Assembly (NCBI GenBank): GCA_014238415.1
Contig: JABABA010000013.1
Span: 1-64,000 of the forward strand
Origin: Planctomycetota bacterium
GTDB lineage: Bacteria > Planctomycetota > UBA1135 > GCA-002686595
Length of the DNA: 64,000 nucleotides
Reading direction: 5' to 3'
Position numbers and translations under genes: made by a program. The notes under the pieces are model-generated. The model worked only from the letters and a program-made list of their open reading frames with translations. It was not told where the DNA came from and ran no database searches. Every line of letters begins with the position of its first letter. Positions within the stretch are counted from its first letter, which is position 1. Below, in pieces: positions 33,364 through 42,607 of this stretch.

Positions 33364-33894
33364 TCAGGCCGCTTCCTTGCCCTCATCTTCGTCTGAATCG
33401 TCGAAGAGGTCATCGGGGAGGAATTCCTTGGGGATATCCAGTGTCAGCAAGGCTTCAGGCTCCGGTTCCCACGTATGCAGGGTCTTGGCAAGGGTCTTGA
33501 GCACATCCTGATCGAGTTCTTGCTGAACTACCTCCAGGAGGTCGGCTCCAGGATGCTTGACTCCATGGGCTAGAGCTTCGTCAGTCAGGACCAGAATACG
33601 ATCGCGTACAATGGTTTCCGAGATCAGGGCTCGCTCAAGCAGGGGCAACAGGCTCAGCCCCAGATTCAGGGGCAGGTTGTGTCGGTCGCACATGCGCTGG
33701 AGAAGTTGTTTCGCATCCATGGGAAGTTGACTCCGCATGAAAGCTACCACACCTCTGAATGTGAGGCGCTTTGACGTGGTCTGGCTGCGCGGTTTGGGCT
33801 GAAGCGAGACCTCCTCTCGATCTGATACTCCAATCTGCATTTGGTGGCCCGGGGCCCCTTGTCTGCTGTCTCGATTGGAGACCGCGGCACCCAT
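33364..33894 (-). CDS. Conserved-looking cytoplasmic protein of unknown function
   Basis: A 176-residue acidic protein without a signal peptide or membrane segment. The middle and C-terminal parts are helical: QLPMDAKQLLQRMCDRHNLP, LGLSLLPLLERALIS, DLLEVVQQELDQDVL and then an acidic tail FLPDDLFDDSDEDEG. The N-terminal 45 residues look disordered, and internal Met codons (M19, near MQIGVSDREE, and M53) are possible true starts. It is transcribed away from the secreted protein at 33975, with about 80 bp between them. No family recognised. Confidence 0.5.
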   Translation of the reverse strand: MGAAVSNRDSRQGAPGHQMQIGVSDREEVSLQPKPRSQTTSKRLTFRGVVAFMRSQLPMDAKQLLQRMCDRHNLPLNLGLSLLPLLERALISETIVRDRILVLTDEALAHGVKHPGADLLEVVQQELDQDVLKTLAKTLHTWEPEPEALLTLDIPKEFLPDDLFDDSDEDEGKEAA

Positions 33895-33974
33895 GCTCCA
33901 GAGGCGTTCTACGACACCTCGATGAAGGAATTGCGCGCCACCCCCTTTTTCCCTGCGTGTGCACCCAGAGCGTC

Positions 33975-34550
33975 ATGAGAGGCATTCTCCTTCTACTGGC
34001 GGTGTCGTTGATCGTCACCGCTTCTCAACCCCTATTTGAGCAACCCTCTGCAGCAACTGTGTTGCGCATGGATTTGGAGCAGCAGGCTGATCTGGCTGAC
34101 CTCGTGCTCGAAGGCACCGTGGCTTCCGCTCGTCCCCTGCGGGCTGCCGATGGAACCATTCGCACGGAGTATGAACTGCTCATTGATCGCACTCTGTGGG
34201 GCGAACCTCGCACCCGGCGCACCGTGACTCTGCCCGGAGGCGCCCTGCCCTCGGGGCTGGTGACTGTGATTCCGGGGATGCCTGTGCTCAGCGTTGGTGA
34301 GGATTGCCTCTTGTTGCTTGGTCCAGAAACCACCACAGGCCTACGCATTCCCGTGGGGCTGGGCCAGGGTCGCCTGCGTTTGGGCCGTGGTTTCGATGGC
34401 CGCCGGACCCTGGCCCAGGATCGTGCTGGCTTGAGTTTTGTCAGCCGCACGGGCTTGCGCGACGCGGAAGGCGGTAGCATCCAGGACTACTCAGAGGTGA
34501 TCTCTCGCTTGCAGGCGCGTCTGAATGTGCGTCGCGGGGAGCAGCGCTGA
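33975..34550 (+). CDS. Secreted protein coupled to a matrixin-like protease
   Basis: The start is ATG 33975 (MRGILLLLAVSLIVTAS), a signal peptide. The frame extends to 33771 but overlaps the divergent gene and is not used. The 191-residue product is beta-rich: LADLVLEGTVASARPLR, EYELLIDRTLWGEPR, TVTLPGGALPSGL and PVLSVGEDCLLLLGP, a pattern seen in small secreted partners of planctomycete metalloproteases. Its stop overlaps the next ATG (TGATG at 34548-34552), so it is translationally coupled to the protease and may be its chaperone, inhibitor or substrate-binding partner; that role is inference. Family not recognised. Confidence 0.65.
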   Translation: MRGILLLLAVSLIVTASQPLFEQPSAATVLRMDLEQQADLADLVLEGTVASARPLRAADGTIRTEYELLIDRTLWGEPRTRRTVTLPGGALPSGLVTVIPGMPVLSVGEDCLLLLGPETTTGLRIPVGLGQGRLRLGRGFDGRRTLAQDRAGLSFVSRTGLRDAEGGSIQDYSEVISRLQARLNVRRGEQR

Positions 34551-36757
34551 TGGTACGTGGGAAACAAGTTTCTACCGTTGTCTCGTTGCTGCTGCTGGTC
34601 GCTTTGGCCGCTGCTCACGTGCGTATTGTCTACGATGGCAATGGGCAGGCGATATATTGGAACAATCCTTCCAATGTGTCCGTGGTCATCCAGTCCACTG
34701 GCTCCGATAACATCAACGATGGCAGTGATGAAGTCGCCCTGCGGAATGCTATTGATGCCTGGAACGACGTGACCTCAACAACCGCGACCCTGGTGGAAGT
34801 GCAGAGCGCTGCGCAAAAGGCGCGTACGGACTGGCAGGCAGATGATATCCACCTGATGATGTTCGATGAGAGCAATCAATCAGGCTACTTCGGACCGTCC
34901 AGCGGAACCGTGGCGGTTACTCCGCTGACTTTCTACACCACCGGTGCGATCATTGACGCGGACGTGCTCTTCAATGGCGGCAGCTATCAGTTCACTACCA
35001 ACGGCCAGAGTGGGCGTTTTGACATTCAGGATGTGGCTACCCATGAACTGGGGCATCTGTTGGGGCTCGATCACTCGGGTGTGGCTGGGGCGACAATGTT
35101 CCCCTATGTGGATCCTTCAGTGATTCTACATCGCAGCCTTTCGGCGGATGATGCGGGTGGCTTGCGCCACATGTATCCGGCCGGATCCTTCGGTCGGATT
35201 ACAGGCTCTCTTTTCCGGTCGGACGGCACGCCGGTGATCGGGGCTCAGATCAGTGTGCGCGACAGTACAGGCCGTACCGCCGGAGCGATCTTGACCAACA
35301 GTGCTGGCGCTTTCACCGTGCAGGCTCTGGAGTCCGGGACCTACAGTGTTCTAGCCGTTCCCATGGATCAGCCCGTGAGTTCTGCGAATCTGTCCAACTG
35401 GTACACCATTCAGACCAACTTTGGCGCCACTCTGATGGGTCAGGTGGTTGTGACCGAGGGTGGCACCTCCAGTATCGGAGGACAGACGGCTCTGCCGAAT
35501 ACGAGCCTTTCCTTGGGCCGCAGCTTTGACGATTTTCCTCAGCGCGTGATCATGGGGCAGACCACTACCCATCTGTTGCGGGGGGCAGGGCTTGTGCCGG
35601 GGAGCACCCTGGTGGCGTCCGATCCGAGCATTGCGATCACGCCTACTGGCTGGAATGGGTCGTCGGTGCAGTTTCAGGTGACCTGTCCGGCGGGTGTGTC
35701 CCTTGGGCACTTTGATCTGAGCGTGACTGATCCTCTTGGAAACTTTGAGATCTTGGTGGGGGGGCTGGAGGTCACGCCTCCGAACCCTACGGTGCCCACG
35801 GTGAGTCCTTCCGCTGCCATTGGCGCAGGCGGGACAGTGATATCGCTCAGTGGAACAGGTTTTCGACCGGGCTGCCGAGTGATCATCGGTGATCAGATCT
35901 ACGAAGAGGGTCAACCTGGAGGGGCAGTACTGGTGAGTTCCACCAGCTTGCGACTGGTGTTGGCGCCAACCATCGGTGGTCTGCACGATGTGGTTGTCAT
36001 GGATCGCAGTGGGGTCGAGGGGCGCAAGGTCAATGGATTCACTGTTCAGGCCAACCCTGTCATCGCAAGTGTTTTTCCCGCGGTGGGCCAGTCCTTTGGT
36101 GGCACTCTGGTGCGTATCACCGGCAGTGACTTTCAGGTGGGAAGCAGTGTCCATATTGACGGTGCTTTCCAGCCCTTGGTCAGCGTGATTTCTCCCAGTG
36201 AGATCGAGGTGGTGACTACCGGTGGCGTGCCTGGTGGCCCATATATCTTGACCGTCCAGGTGCCTAGCGGCGAAGTTGCCAGTTCAGCTTTTCAGTACGA
36301 GAGCAAGCCAGATCCGCTCTTGACCGGGGTCAGTCCAGCTAGCGGCACGGATAAGGGTGGCAACACTGTGACACTGAGCGGCATGCAGCTGCATTCGGAC
36401 CTGGAAGTGGTCTTCGGCGCTAATCCTTCGACAGGCCAGGGTGGCAGTCTGGCACAGGTGCTCACCCTAACGGAGAATCAGATCGAAGTCAGCGCACCCC
36501 CCTGGTCGGCGAGCTCGGCTTCAGTGCTGCTGCGCGATTCACTCACCGGCCAGGCGTTCATGTTGACTGGCGCCTACACCTACATCGCCAGCAACCAAAG
36601 CAATGTGGGTGGTGCCTGCGGCAGTGTGATTCCCACAGCGCCCCCCGGTTGGCGTGATCTCTTGAGTGCGGGAGGCTGGTTGTTGTTCCTCTTGGTAATT
36701 TGTCTGGGGCGGGCACGGCGAGGATCCTTGGTCGCTCTGGGCTTGCGAGACCACTAG
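34550..36757 (+). CDS. Secreted matrixin-like zinc metalloprotease with regulatory and IPT/TIG domains
   Basis: A 735-residue protein with a signal peptide. The catalytic domain has the zinc motif HELGHLLGLDH at 165-175 (H-E-x-x-H-x-x-G-x-x-H) and a Met-turn (ATMFPY), as in metzincins of the M10 matrixin type. After it come a CarboxypepD_reg-like unit (ITGSLFRSDGTPVIGAQISV) and about three IPT/TIG beta-sandwich repeats (PTVSPSAAIGAGGTVISLSG, IASVFPAVGQSFGGTLVRI, LTGVSPASGTDKGGNTVTLS). A membrane segment with basic residues near the C-terminus (SAGGWLLFLLVICLGRARRG) looks like a surface-sorting tail. It likely cleaves extracellular proteins. Translationally coupled to the preceding gene. Confidence 0.83.
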   Translation: MVRGKQVSTVVSLLLLVALAAAHVRIVYDGNGQAIYWNNPSNVSVVIQSTGSDNINDGSDEVALRNAIDAWNDVTSTTATLVEVQSAAQKARTDWQADDIHLMMFDESNQSGYFGPSSGTVAVTPLTFYTTGAIIDADVLFNGGSYQFTTNGQSGRFDIQDVATHELGHLLGLDHSGVAGATMFPYVDPSVILHRSLSADDAGGLRHMYPAGSFGRITGSLFRSDGTPVIGAQISVRDSTGRTAGAILTNSAGAFTVQALESGTYSVLAVPMDQPVSSANLSNWYTIQTNFGATLMGQVVVTEGGTSSIGGQTALPNTSLSLGRSFDDFPQRVIMGQTTTHLLRGAGLVPGSTLVASDPSIAITPTGWNGSSVQFQVTCPAGVSLGHFDLSVTDPLGNFEILVGGLEVTPPNPTVPTVSPSAAIGAGGTVISLSGTGFRPGCRVIIGDQIYEEGQPGGAVLVSSTSLRLVLAPTIGGLHDVVVMDRSGVEGRKVNGFTVQANPVIASVFPAVGQSFGGTLVRITGSDFQVGSSVHIDGAFQPLVSVISPSEIEVVTTGGVPGGPYILTVQVPSGEVASSAFQYESKPDPLLTGVSPASGTDKGGNTVTLSGMQLHSDLEVVFGANPSTGQGGSLAQVLTLTENQIEVSAPPWSASSASVLLRDSLTGQAFMLTGAYTYIASNQSNVGGACGSVIPTAPPGWRDLLSAGGWLLFLLVICLGRARRGSLVALGLRDH

Positions 36758-36868
36758 AGCTTGCCTTGTAGTCCGGGCGAGAACATAGCCTTCCTGGTTG
36801 CCGGTGCCTGGGCAGGCGCCAGGCAAATCGCGACGATCAGGTCCACCCTGCTGCGCTAGACTGGGTCC

Positions 36869-37582
36869 ATGAGCTCCGTCCCCAACCTGGTCTATGACAT
36901 CGAGGTAGCGGGCCTCCCTTGGGAGGAGGTCGATGAGATTACCCGCGGCTACTTGATGAGCAAACAGCGCGATGATGCGGCGCGGGAAGCCGTTCGGGAG
37001 CGAACCGCCCTGTTTCCTGGCCTGGGCAAGGTGATCGCCATCGGTATGTGGCTGGTGCAAGAGGAGCGTGGCATGCTGCTGCTGGAGGGCGAGCACGAAC
37101 CGGAGCAGACTTGGGAAAAGGTTTCTCACTCAAAAATCGAGCGCGGTTCTGAAGAGCAGATCCTGCGCCGTTTCTGGGAGTTGGTGGATCTCAGCGGAAA
37201 GGGCAAGCGAACCCGGCTCGTGACTTTCAATGGGCGTGGCTATGACGGACCTGTCTTGATGACCCGGTCTGCTCAACTGGGCATTGCTCCCTCTCGCAAC
37301 CTGGTGCCTTATCGCTATGACATCAGCGATCATTGTGATCTGTTCGATGTGCTCGGCTACCAGGGCGCGAGTCGCGATCGGTTTTCATTGGATTATTGGT
37401 GTCGTCGTTTTGATGTGGAGAGCCCAAAGGGGTCGATTGACGGCAGTCAGGTGGCGAAGGCCTACCGCGCGGGCCGCATTGAAGACATTGGCGAATACTG
37501 CCTGCGGGATGTGCGCGCGACGGCGCAGTTGTTCCAGCGTCTTGAAAAGACCTTGCTGCCCCTCTTCAAGGGCGGTTCTTGA
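36869..37582 (+). CDS. Predicted 3'-5' exonuclease (PolB-exonuclease-like, DnaQ fold)
   Basis: A 237-residue cytoplasmic protein. Exo motif I is LVYDIEVAGLP (Asp and Glu), motif II is TFNGRGYDGPVL (Asn..Asp) and motif III is EYCLRDVRATAQLF (Y-x-x-x-D). DLFDVLGYQGASRDRFSLDYWC lies between II and III as in the family of predicted exonucleases related to the PolB proofreading domain. It is a stand-alone nuclease without a polymerase domain; the biological role is DNA repair or RNA processing, not decided. It sits between two secreted-protein genes with no visible partner; 111 bp upstream to the protease gene, 97 bp downstream to the PHP-type gene. Confidence 0.85.
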   Translation: MSSVPNLVYDIEVAGLPWEEVDEITRGYLMSKQRDDAAREAVRERTALFPGLGKVIAIGMWLVQEERGMLLLEGEHEPEQTWEKVSHSKIERGSEEQILRRFWELVDLSGKGKRTRLVTFNGRGYDGPVLMTRSAQLGIAPSRNLVPYRYDISDHCDLFDVLGYQGASRDRFSLDYWCRRFDVESPKGSIDGSQVAKAYRAGRIEDIGEYCLRDVRATAQLFQRLEKTLLPLFKGGS

Positions 37583-37679
37583 GGGGTAGCGCCTCGTACG
37601 GGGACGAACCAACTGGCGAGGGGTCGCGGGGATCAAACCCTGTGCTTAGGATGGGGCTGTCCCCAAAACCTCTTTTCCC

Positions 37680-40322
37680 ATGCGCAAGACTGTCTCCTCT
37701 CTGCCTCTTATCCTTGTCGCCGGCCTCAGCTGGATGTCCGTTCAAGATTCTGCCAACGCGCCTCGCGACCTGGTGATTGAAGTGCATGTGCTTGACGCGG
37801 TACGCAATCCCCTGCCCTTCGTGGGGCAGTTGACCGTGCATCATCCGGGTGAGATCCAGGGAGACATTCAACTCACCGGGGTCGAGGTTCAAAACAACGG
37901 ATCTGTTCTTTGGAGCCAGGACCTGGACATCAGCCTGCGCGGGGACAGTGAGTACGGAGACCTGCAGGGTCTCATCGAACGCCTTCCAGAGGGTGTGGCT
38001 CCTCACCATGGGGATGCCCATGAGCGGGTCTATAGTGACCCCAGTGATCCCGAATTCACCTTGCTGCAGGGCTTGGAGGTACGTGACGATGTTATACGCC
38101 GTGTACATGCGCTGAGCAATCGGTTGGCGGCCGGGGAACGTCCCTCCTTTACGCAACCCAGATTGATCGTGCCTGCGGATCAGTTGATGTTCCCCGATGC
38201 ACCCCCAGGCACCGAGGTCAGTGTTGATCTGGTCTTGCACTACACCCTGGCCTCCGGGGTCCAGCGCACCCGCAGCCTGAATCACTTGATCCAGAAATTG
38301 CCCTCGTTGCCTCGTGTCCTTGGGAACTTGGAATCGGGAGCGGGCTACACCATCCACCCGGGAGACTTGCACGTGCACTCTTGCCATGGCGAGGCCGCAG
38401 GCGCGTGCGCGCCCTCGGACAACTGCGCCGCTGAGTCGTTTCAGCTGTCGGGTTCTTTCTCCTTTGCCGAACTCAAGACCCAGTTCCAGGCACTTGGTGT
38501 TGACTGGTTCACCTCTACCGACCACAGCTATTGCGTTGACACGGACGCCGAGTACGCAGCGGTGGTGAGCGAGTGCGCTGCCATTGTGGATGCAAACTTC
38601 ATTGCCATCCCCGACATGGAACTGTCCAGTGAAGAGCAGGGTCCCCAGACTGGTTCGGATCTATTTGATTTACTCTGCTTGTTCGGCCCATCGGCCAACC
38701 ACATGGGCGCTCATGGCATCAGTACGCGCCTCTATGGGGGCGACAGTGGATTCTTGGGGTTTTGCAACGGACTCTTCTCCACGGCCCTGAACGGTTTCAT
38801 CAGCAATATCAGCGCTGTCAACGCCCAGGGCGGTTGGACGATTGCGAATCACCCGGCTGCAGGAGAACTGGGCTGGAACAGTCGTGAAGCAACCGTGGGA
38901 CAAGAGGCCGGTGGATTGCACGGGGTCGAGGTTTGGAACGGCACATCCATGTCAGGCCAGGGCGGCGGAGTTGGGGCTTGGGTCGATTGGCTTCTGGCTG
39001 GTCGTCGGCTCTATGCCTATTCCGGCAGTGACACCCACGACGAGGCCCATGGCTTTGGGGCCAACTGTGCTCTTGTGGATGGCGCATTCACCCAGGCCAA
39101 TCTTGAGGATGCCCTGCGCGCTGGGCGCAGCTTCATCTCCAATGGACCAGGCCTGGTGATCGAAGTTGGCTATGGAGGCGCTGACCTGGAGATGGGTACG
39201 GTGCAGTCTCTTCCGTATCCGGTTCCCAGCGCTCCGGTGGAAGTGCGTGCACATTTTGACACGGTGGGAGCCTCTGGGACCGTGACTCTCTTCAGAGGGC
39301 AGGTTGGCGCCGCTGGGGAAGTGGTCATGGGAATTTCCCCTGGGCAGACCGGCGTGGGGACTTACTCTGTGGCCATGAGTCTGATCGCTTCCTCGCGCTC
39401 CTGGGTGCGCGCCTATTTTGAATCCGATGACGGAGCCTTGGTGGCTTACAGCAATCCGATTTTCTTCGAAGCCCCGGCCCCCGGTTGCAACGCTGATACC
39501 TTCAGTCCGAACCACACCTGCGCCACGGCGGCCCCCTTGGTGAATGGGTCCTACAACCTGGAGGTTTGCAAGAGCGAGCCGGATTTCCTGAGCTTCACTG
39601 TCGCAGCTGGGGACACCTTTGACGCTTGGATGACCTTCACCACGGGCGTTGCGGATGTGGACGTGATGCTCTACGACGCGGGTGCCTGCAGTGATGACCA
39701 GAATTCGGGCTGCACGAGCACGCTTGCCTGCGGCTTCTCTGGATCCGACAACGAATCCTTGAATTGGACCAATGCCTCAGGTGCCGATGTGGACTGTTTG
39801 ATGCGCATTCATGTCTGGCCTGGCTCCCCAGGGGATGCCAATTACTATGCCCTTGATGTAATGGGCATAACGCCGGGAGGCCCTTCGATCAACAGCTTCT
39901 GTGATCCGGCCAATGCGAATTCATCTGGTAGCCCGGTTACCCTGGCTGCATCTTCTAGCGGTGTACTCTTGCACCTGGAGGCCACAGGTGGACCTGCCGG
40001 GCAATTCGGTTTCATGCTTGTTTCAGGCGTATCCGTAGCTGGCATTCCGGTGAGCGCGGGCCTGCTCTGTCTTGGGGCTCCGATCGGGCGTTACAACGCC
40101 ACCGCAGGCGGCGCATTGAACTCCCTGGGTCAGTTCTCCAGCGCAGGAGTCCTGGTGAACCTGGTAGGAACCTCTACCACTGGCACCGGGTTCGACGTGC
40201 CCACGTCCCTGCCGAACCCTCCGGGCGGAATCATCATCCCAGGAGCCACCTGGAACTTCCAGCTCTGGTATCGCGATGGTGCCAGTTCGAACTTCTCCAG
40301 CGGAATCGAGGCCGGGTTCTAG
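37680..40322 (+). CDS. Large secreted PHP-type (CehA/McbA-like) metallohydrolase with PPC and planctomycete C-terminal domain
   Basis: An 880-residue protein with a signal peptide (LPLILVAGLSWMS). The PHP-type metal-binding core begins HPGDLHVHSC (His231 and His233), continues with FTSTDHSYC and IPDMELSSE, then GGWTIANHPAAGELGW and YAYSGSDTHDE, all typical of CehA/McbA-like phosphoesterase-fold proteins. A pre-peptidase C-terminal (PPC-like) domain follows: LVNGSYNLEVCKSEPDFLSF, and FDAWMTFTTGVADVDVMLYD. The last about 140 residues are the domain shared with the protein at 7044-7847, ending PPGGIIIPGATWNFQLWYRD. The substrate is unknown. It is convergent with the next gene, 20 bp apart. Confidence 0.8.
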   Translation: MRKTVSSLPLILVAGLSWMSVQDSANAPRDLVIEVHVLDAVRNPLPFVGQLTVHHPGEIQGDIQLTGVEVQNNGSVLWSQDLDISLRGDSEYGDLQGLIERLPEGVAPHHGDAHERVYSDPSDPEFTLLQGLEVRDDVIRRVHALSNRLAAGERPSFTQPRLIVPADQLMFPDAPPGTEVSVDLVLHYTLASGVQRTRSLNHLIQKLPSLPRVLGNLESGAGYTIHPGDLHVHSCHGEAAGACAPSDNCAAESFQLSGSFSFAELKTQFQALGVDWFTSTDHSYCVDTDAEYAAVVSECAAIVDANFIAIPDMELSSEEQGPQTGSDLFDLLCLFGPSANHMGAHGISTRLYGGDSGFLGFCNGLFSTALNGFISNISAVNAQGGWTIANHPAAGELGWNSREATVGQEAGGLHGVEVWNGTSMSGQGGGVGAWVDWLLAGRRLYAYSGSDTHDEAHGFGANCALVDGAFTQANLEDALRAGRSFISNGPGLVIEVGYGGADLEMGTVQSLPYPVPSAPVEVRAHFDTVGASGTVTLFRGQVGAAGEVVMGISPGQTGVGTYSVAMSLIASSRSWVRAYFESDDGALVAYSNPIFFEAPAPGCNADTFSPNHTCATAAPLVNGSYNLEVCKSEPDFLSFTVAAGDTFDAWMTFTTGVADVDVMLYDAGACSDDQNSGCTSTLACGFSGSDNESLNWTNASGADVDCLMRIHVWPGSPGDANYYALDVMGITPGGPSINSFCDPANANSSGSPVTLAASSSGVLLHLEATGGPAGQFGFMLVSGVSVAGIPVSAGLLCLGAPIGRYNATAGGALNSLGQFSSAGVLVNLVGTSTTGTGFDVPTSLPNPPGGIIIPGATWNFQLWYRDGASSNFSSGIEAGF

Positions 40323-40341
40323 GGCTTACCTTGTTGGTCGG

Positions 40342-42012
40342 CTAGCGGAGCAAGCGTTCAAGTTCTGCTGGATTACGCGCTTCGCCCAGAGCCAAGAGGC
40401 CCTGGTGCACGAATGCCCGAGCCGGGCCTGACCCTTGTGGCAGGGCTGCGTGCTCGATCAGGGTCTGGTCCTTGGCGGGGTCAAGGGTCTGTACAACCCG
40501 GTTGGCCACATAGGGGCGCAAGGCGGCAAGTTGCAGGGAGCGTGTGTCGTCCGCGCCGCTTGGACCCACCACAGTGATGTGCAGAGGGTGGGCGTTCATG
40601 AGGTCCACCGCACGTCCCCATGCGGCAGACCAGTGGCCGAAGCGACGCCAGTCGTTTTGGAAAGCCGCCAGGATACGACGGCCATCGTGCACAAGTTCCT
40701 TGGCTCGGGCCATGTGCCCCAGGCGGATGCATGCTTCGGCGAAGAGAGCGTTCCAATGGATGTTTTCGGGCCGTTCGGTCAGGCTGCCCCGGGCAGCGGG
40801 CTGGTGGCGTCGATCGAGCAGACTGCCGTCGTGTGCAGACATGTTGGCCAGGGTCCCGCGAGCCAGGGTGACTGCTGGAACCAAGAATCGATTGTCTCCG
40901 GCTGAATGCATGGCCTGCACCATGGCGCGCAGCAGGGCCGCACGATCGGAGAGCATGCCTGGCAGTTGCGGCAGGCCCTTCCATTCGTGATGCACTCCGG
41001 CCCGCACGGTGATCAAGTTCCTCACCAGGAAGGTCAGGTTGTCAAGTGCTCGCTCCTGCCAGTTGTTCTGATCCAACACAACCGCAGCCTTGAGGAAGGC
41101 TTCTATAGTCAGGGCGTTCCTGTCGGTATAGAGGGCCGGGTTTCTGCCCGCGCCGCCCTCGACGGGTGAGTTGGCCGATCGATCCTGGCAGGCACACCAA
41201 AGGCCAGTCTCCTTATCTTGCAGGGTCTCCTCCAGCCAGTTCAGAATCCCAAGCGCCGTCTCCGCGAAAGAGCTTGCGGCGAAGGCCTGATGAGCTTCCA
41301 GATAGGTCAGCAGACGCCCGGCATTGGCGCCTAGTGGTTTTTCTTCGCTCGGCTCGCTCCAGTCGGGCTTGCCGGCGTAGCGAAAGAAGCCTCCCTTGGA
41401 TGCGTCATGGATCGCGCCTTGTTCCATGGCCTCCAGAGTGCACAAGACCAGCTTGCGCAGGCGATCGTCTCCGGTTCGCGACCAACGGACGGTGGCGAAG
41501 TGCAGAGCTTCAGGGTGGGGGAACTTCTGGCGTTTGCCCCAGCCGCCGTGCACGGGATCCGAACTGGCAATCAGGTGCTCGAGAACCTCGTCGGCGAGGG
41601 ACAATGGAACTCCATCTTCTGCGCTTTTTGAGGTCTCCAGGCTCGCGAAACACTCTTCGAGGGCGCCCTCTGGTGAGCTTCCGGTATCCGCGCCCAGCAT
41701 CAGCCTTTGGGACAGCTGTCGCGGGGGAAGGTAGCTTGAGTGTGCTAGGGGTTTGCCCTCGTGGTTGAGCCAAAGCAATGTGGGCCAACCCAGGCCTCCG
41801 TAGGATCGTTCGAGTTCCGGTTGCTCGTCCTTGTCGGCCTTGATGCAGGTGTAGTGGCGATCGAGCAGGCCCAGGACCTGCAGGTCCCTCAGGCTGCCCG
41901 TCTCCAATGCGCGGCACCCGGGACTCCAGGCAGTCCTCAGATAGAGCAGAACGGGGGTACCGCGCTCCTTGGCCCTCTCAAGGGCCTCATCCAGGCTGAT
42001 GTGCCAATGCAT
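40342..42012 (-). CDS. YyaL/Spermatogenesis-associated-20-like protein with thioredoxin-like N-domain lacking CxxC
   Basis: A 556-residue protein. The N-terminal 110 residues have the thioredoxin-like DUF255 layout (DEALERAKERGTPVLLYLRT, then IKADKDEQPELERSYGGLGWPT), followed by an alpha/alpha six-hairpin-like helical domain: DPVHGGWGKRQKFPHPEALHF, then SKGGFFRYAG and the DRNALTIEAFLKAA block. In YyaL-type proteins the active site is CHWCHVME; here the equivalent reads SPGCRALE with a single Cys, so redox disulfide chemistry is unlikely. Function is unknown; the family has been proposed to act in sugar or protein metabolism. The family call is clear by length and motifs. It follows rsfS on the same strand, 56 bp downstream. 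Confidence 0.83.
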   Translation of the reverse strand: MHWHISLDEALERAKERGTPVLLYLRTAWSPGCRALETGSLRDLQVLGLLDRHYTCIKADKDEQPELERSYGGLGWPTLLWLNHEGKPLAHSSYLPPRQLSQRLMLGADTGSSPEGALEECFASLETSKSAEDGVPLSLADEVLEHLIASSDPVHGGWGKRQKFPHPEALHFATVRWSRTGDDRLRKLVLCTLEAMEQGAIHDASKGGFFRYAGKPDWSEPSEEKPLGANAGRLLTYLEAHQAFAASSFAETALGILNWLEETLQDKETGLWCACQDRSANSPVEGGAGRNPALYTDRNALTIEAFLKAAVVLDQNNWQERALDNLTFLVRNLITVRAGVHHEWKGLPQLPGMLSDRAALLRAMVQAMHSAGDNRFLVPAVTLARGTLANMSAHDGSLLDRRHQPAARGSLTERPENIHWNALFAEACIRLGHMARAKELVHDGRRILAAFQNDWRRFGHWSAAWGRAVDLMNAHPLHITVVGPSGADDTRSLQLAALRPYVANRVVQTLDPAKDQTLIEHAALPQGSGPARAFVHQGLLALGEARNPAELERLLR

Positions 42013-42068
42013 AGGTCTCTCAGACTATCGGCACGGGGGGAGGGGTTGCTCAAGCGCTGCGGCCGAAC

Positions 42069-42455
42069 TCAGTGGTTTGCCGCGGAGGGATCCGGCAATT
42101 CCGGCAGTTCAATCGTCTGCCAGTCGAGTTCCTCGCAGCCCTCGTAGAGATCCTCGATGCTGTAATACTCTCGGGCATCCGGCTGGAGCACGTGGATGAC
42201 CACATCGCCATAGTCCAGCAGCACCCACCAGCCCGTGTCCATGCCTTCGGCGCGGGCATGATGTGCTCCGGCGGCTTTCAGGCGTACATGCAAATCGTCA
42301 ATGATCGCGCGCACATGGGGTCGGCTGGTCCCGGTGCAGACCAAGAAATAGTCCGCCACCTTGATGCGGTCTTCCACATCAAAAACACGGATGTTGACCG
42401 CCTTTTTCTCGTCGGCCAGATGCGCTGCTGCGGCGGCTAGGATTCGTGCTTCCAT
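42069..42455 (-). CDS. rsfS: Ribosome silencing factor RsfS
   Basis: A 128-residue cytoplasmic protein with the RsfS/Iojap pattern: [20 protein letters not shown], then [35 protein letters not shown] and [10 protein letters not shown]. The family binds ribosomal protein L14 on the large subunit and blocks joining of the subunits when growth slows. The short C-terminal tail is Asp/Glu/Pro-rich. The pyrophosphatase gene lies upstream on the same strand, with a strong hairpin between them. The nicotinate-nucleotide adenylyltransferase gene often found next to rsfS is not present here. Confidence 0.93.
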   Translation of the reverse strand: MEARILAAAAAHLADEKKAVNIRVFDVEDRIKVADYFLVCTGTSRPHVRAIIDDLHVRLKAAGAHHARAEGMDTGWWVLLDYGDVVIHVLQPDAREYYSIEDLYEGCEELDWQTIELPELPDPSAANH

Positions 42456-42521
42456 GGAAATGATTCTAAGGGCGTTGGGGGGGCAGAAGCCGGCTGTACG
42501 GAACCGAGTTCAAGAGCACCC

Positions 42522-42573
42522 ACTTCGCAAGGGACCCCCTTGGCCTGTCGGTCAAGGGGGTCCCTTGCGAAGT
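42522..42573. terminator. Perfect 21-bp hairpin between pyrophosphatase and rsfS genes
   Basis: The arms ACTTCGCAAGGGACCCCCTTG (42522-42542) and its exact complement (42553-42573) enclose a 10-nt loop. It lies 34 bp after the pyrophosphatase stop and 67 bp before the rsfS start (both on minus). There is no clear T tract on either side, so it could be a terminator, an attenuator for rsfS or an RNA stability element. Confidence 0.6.
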
Positions 42574-42607
42574 CAGCGGTATTGAACCTGGTTCCCTATC
42601 GCCAGCC

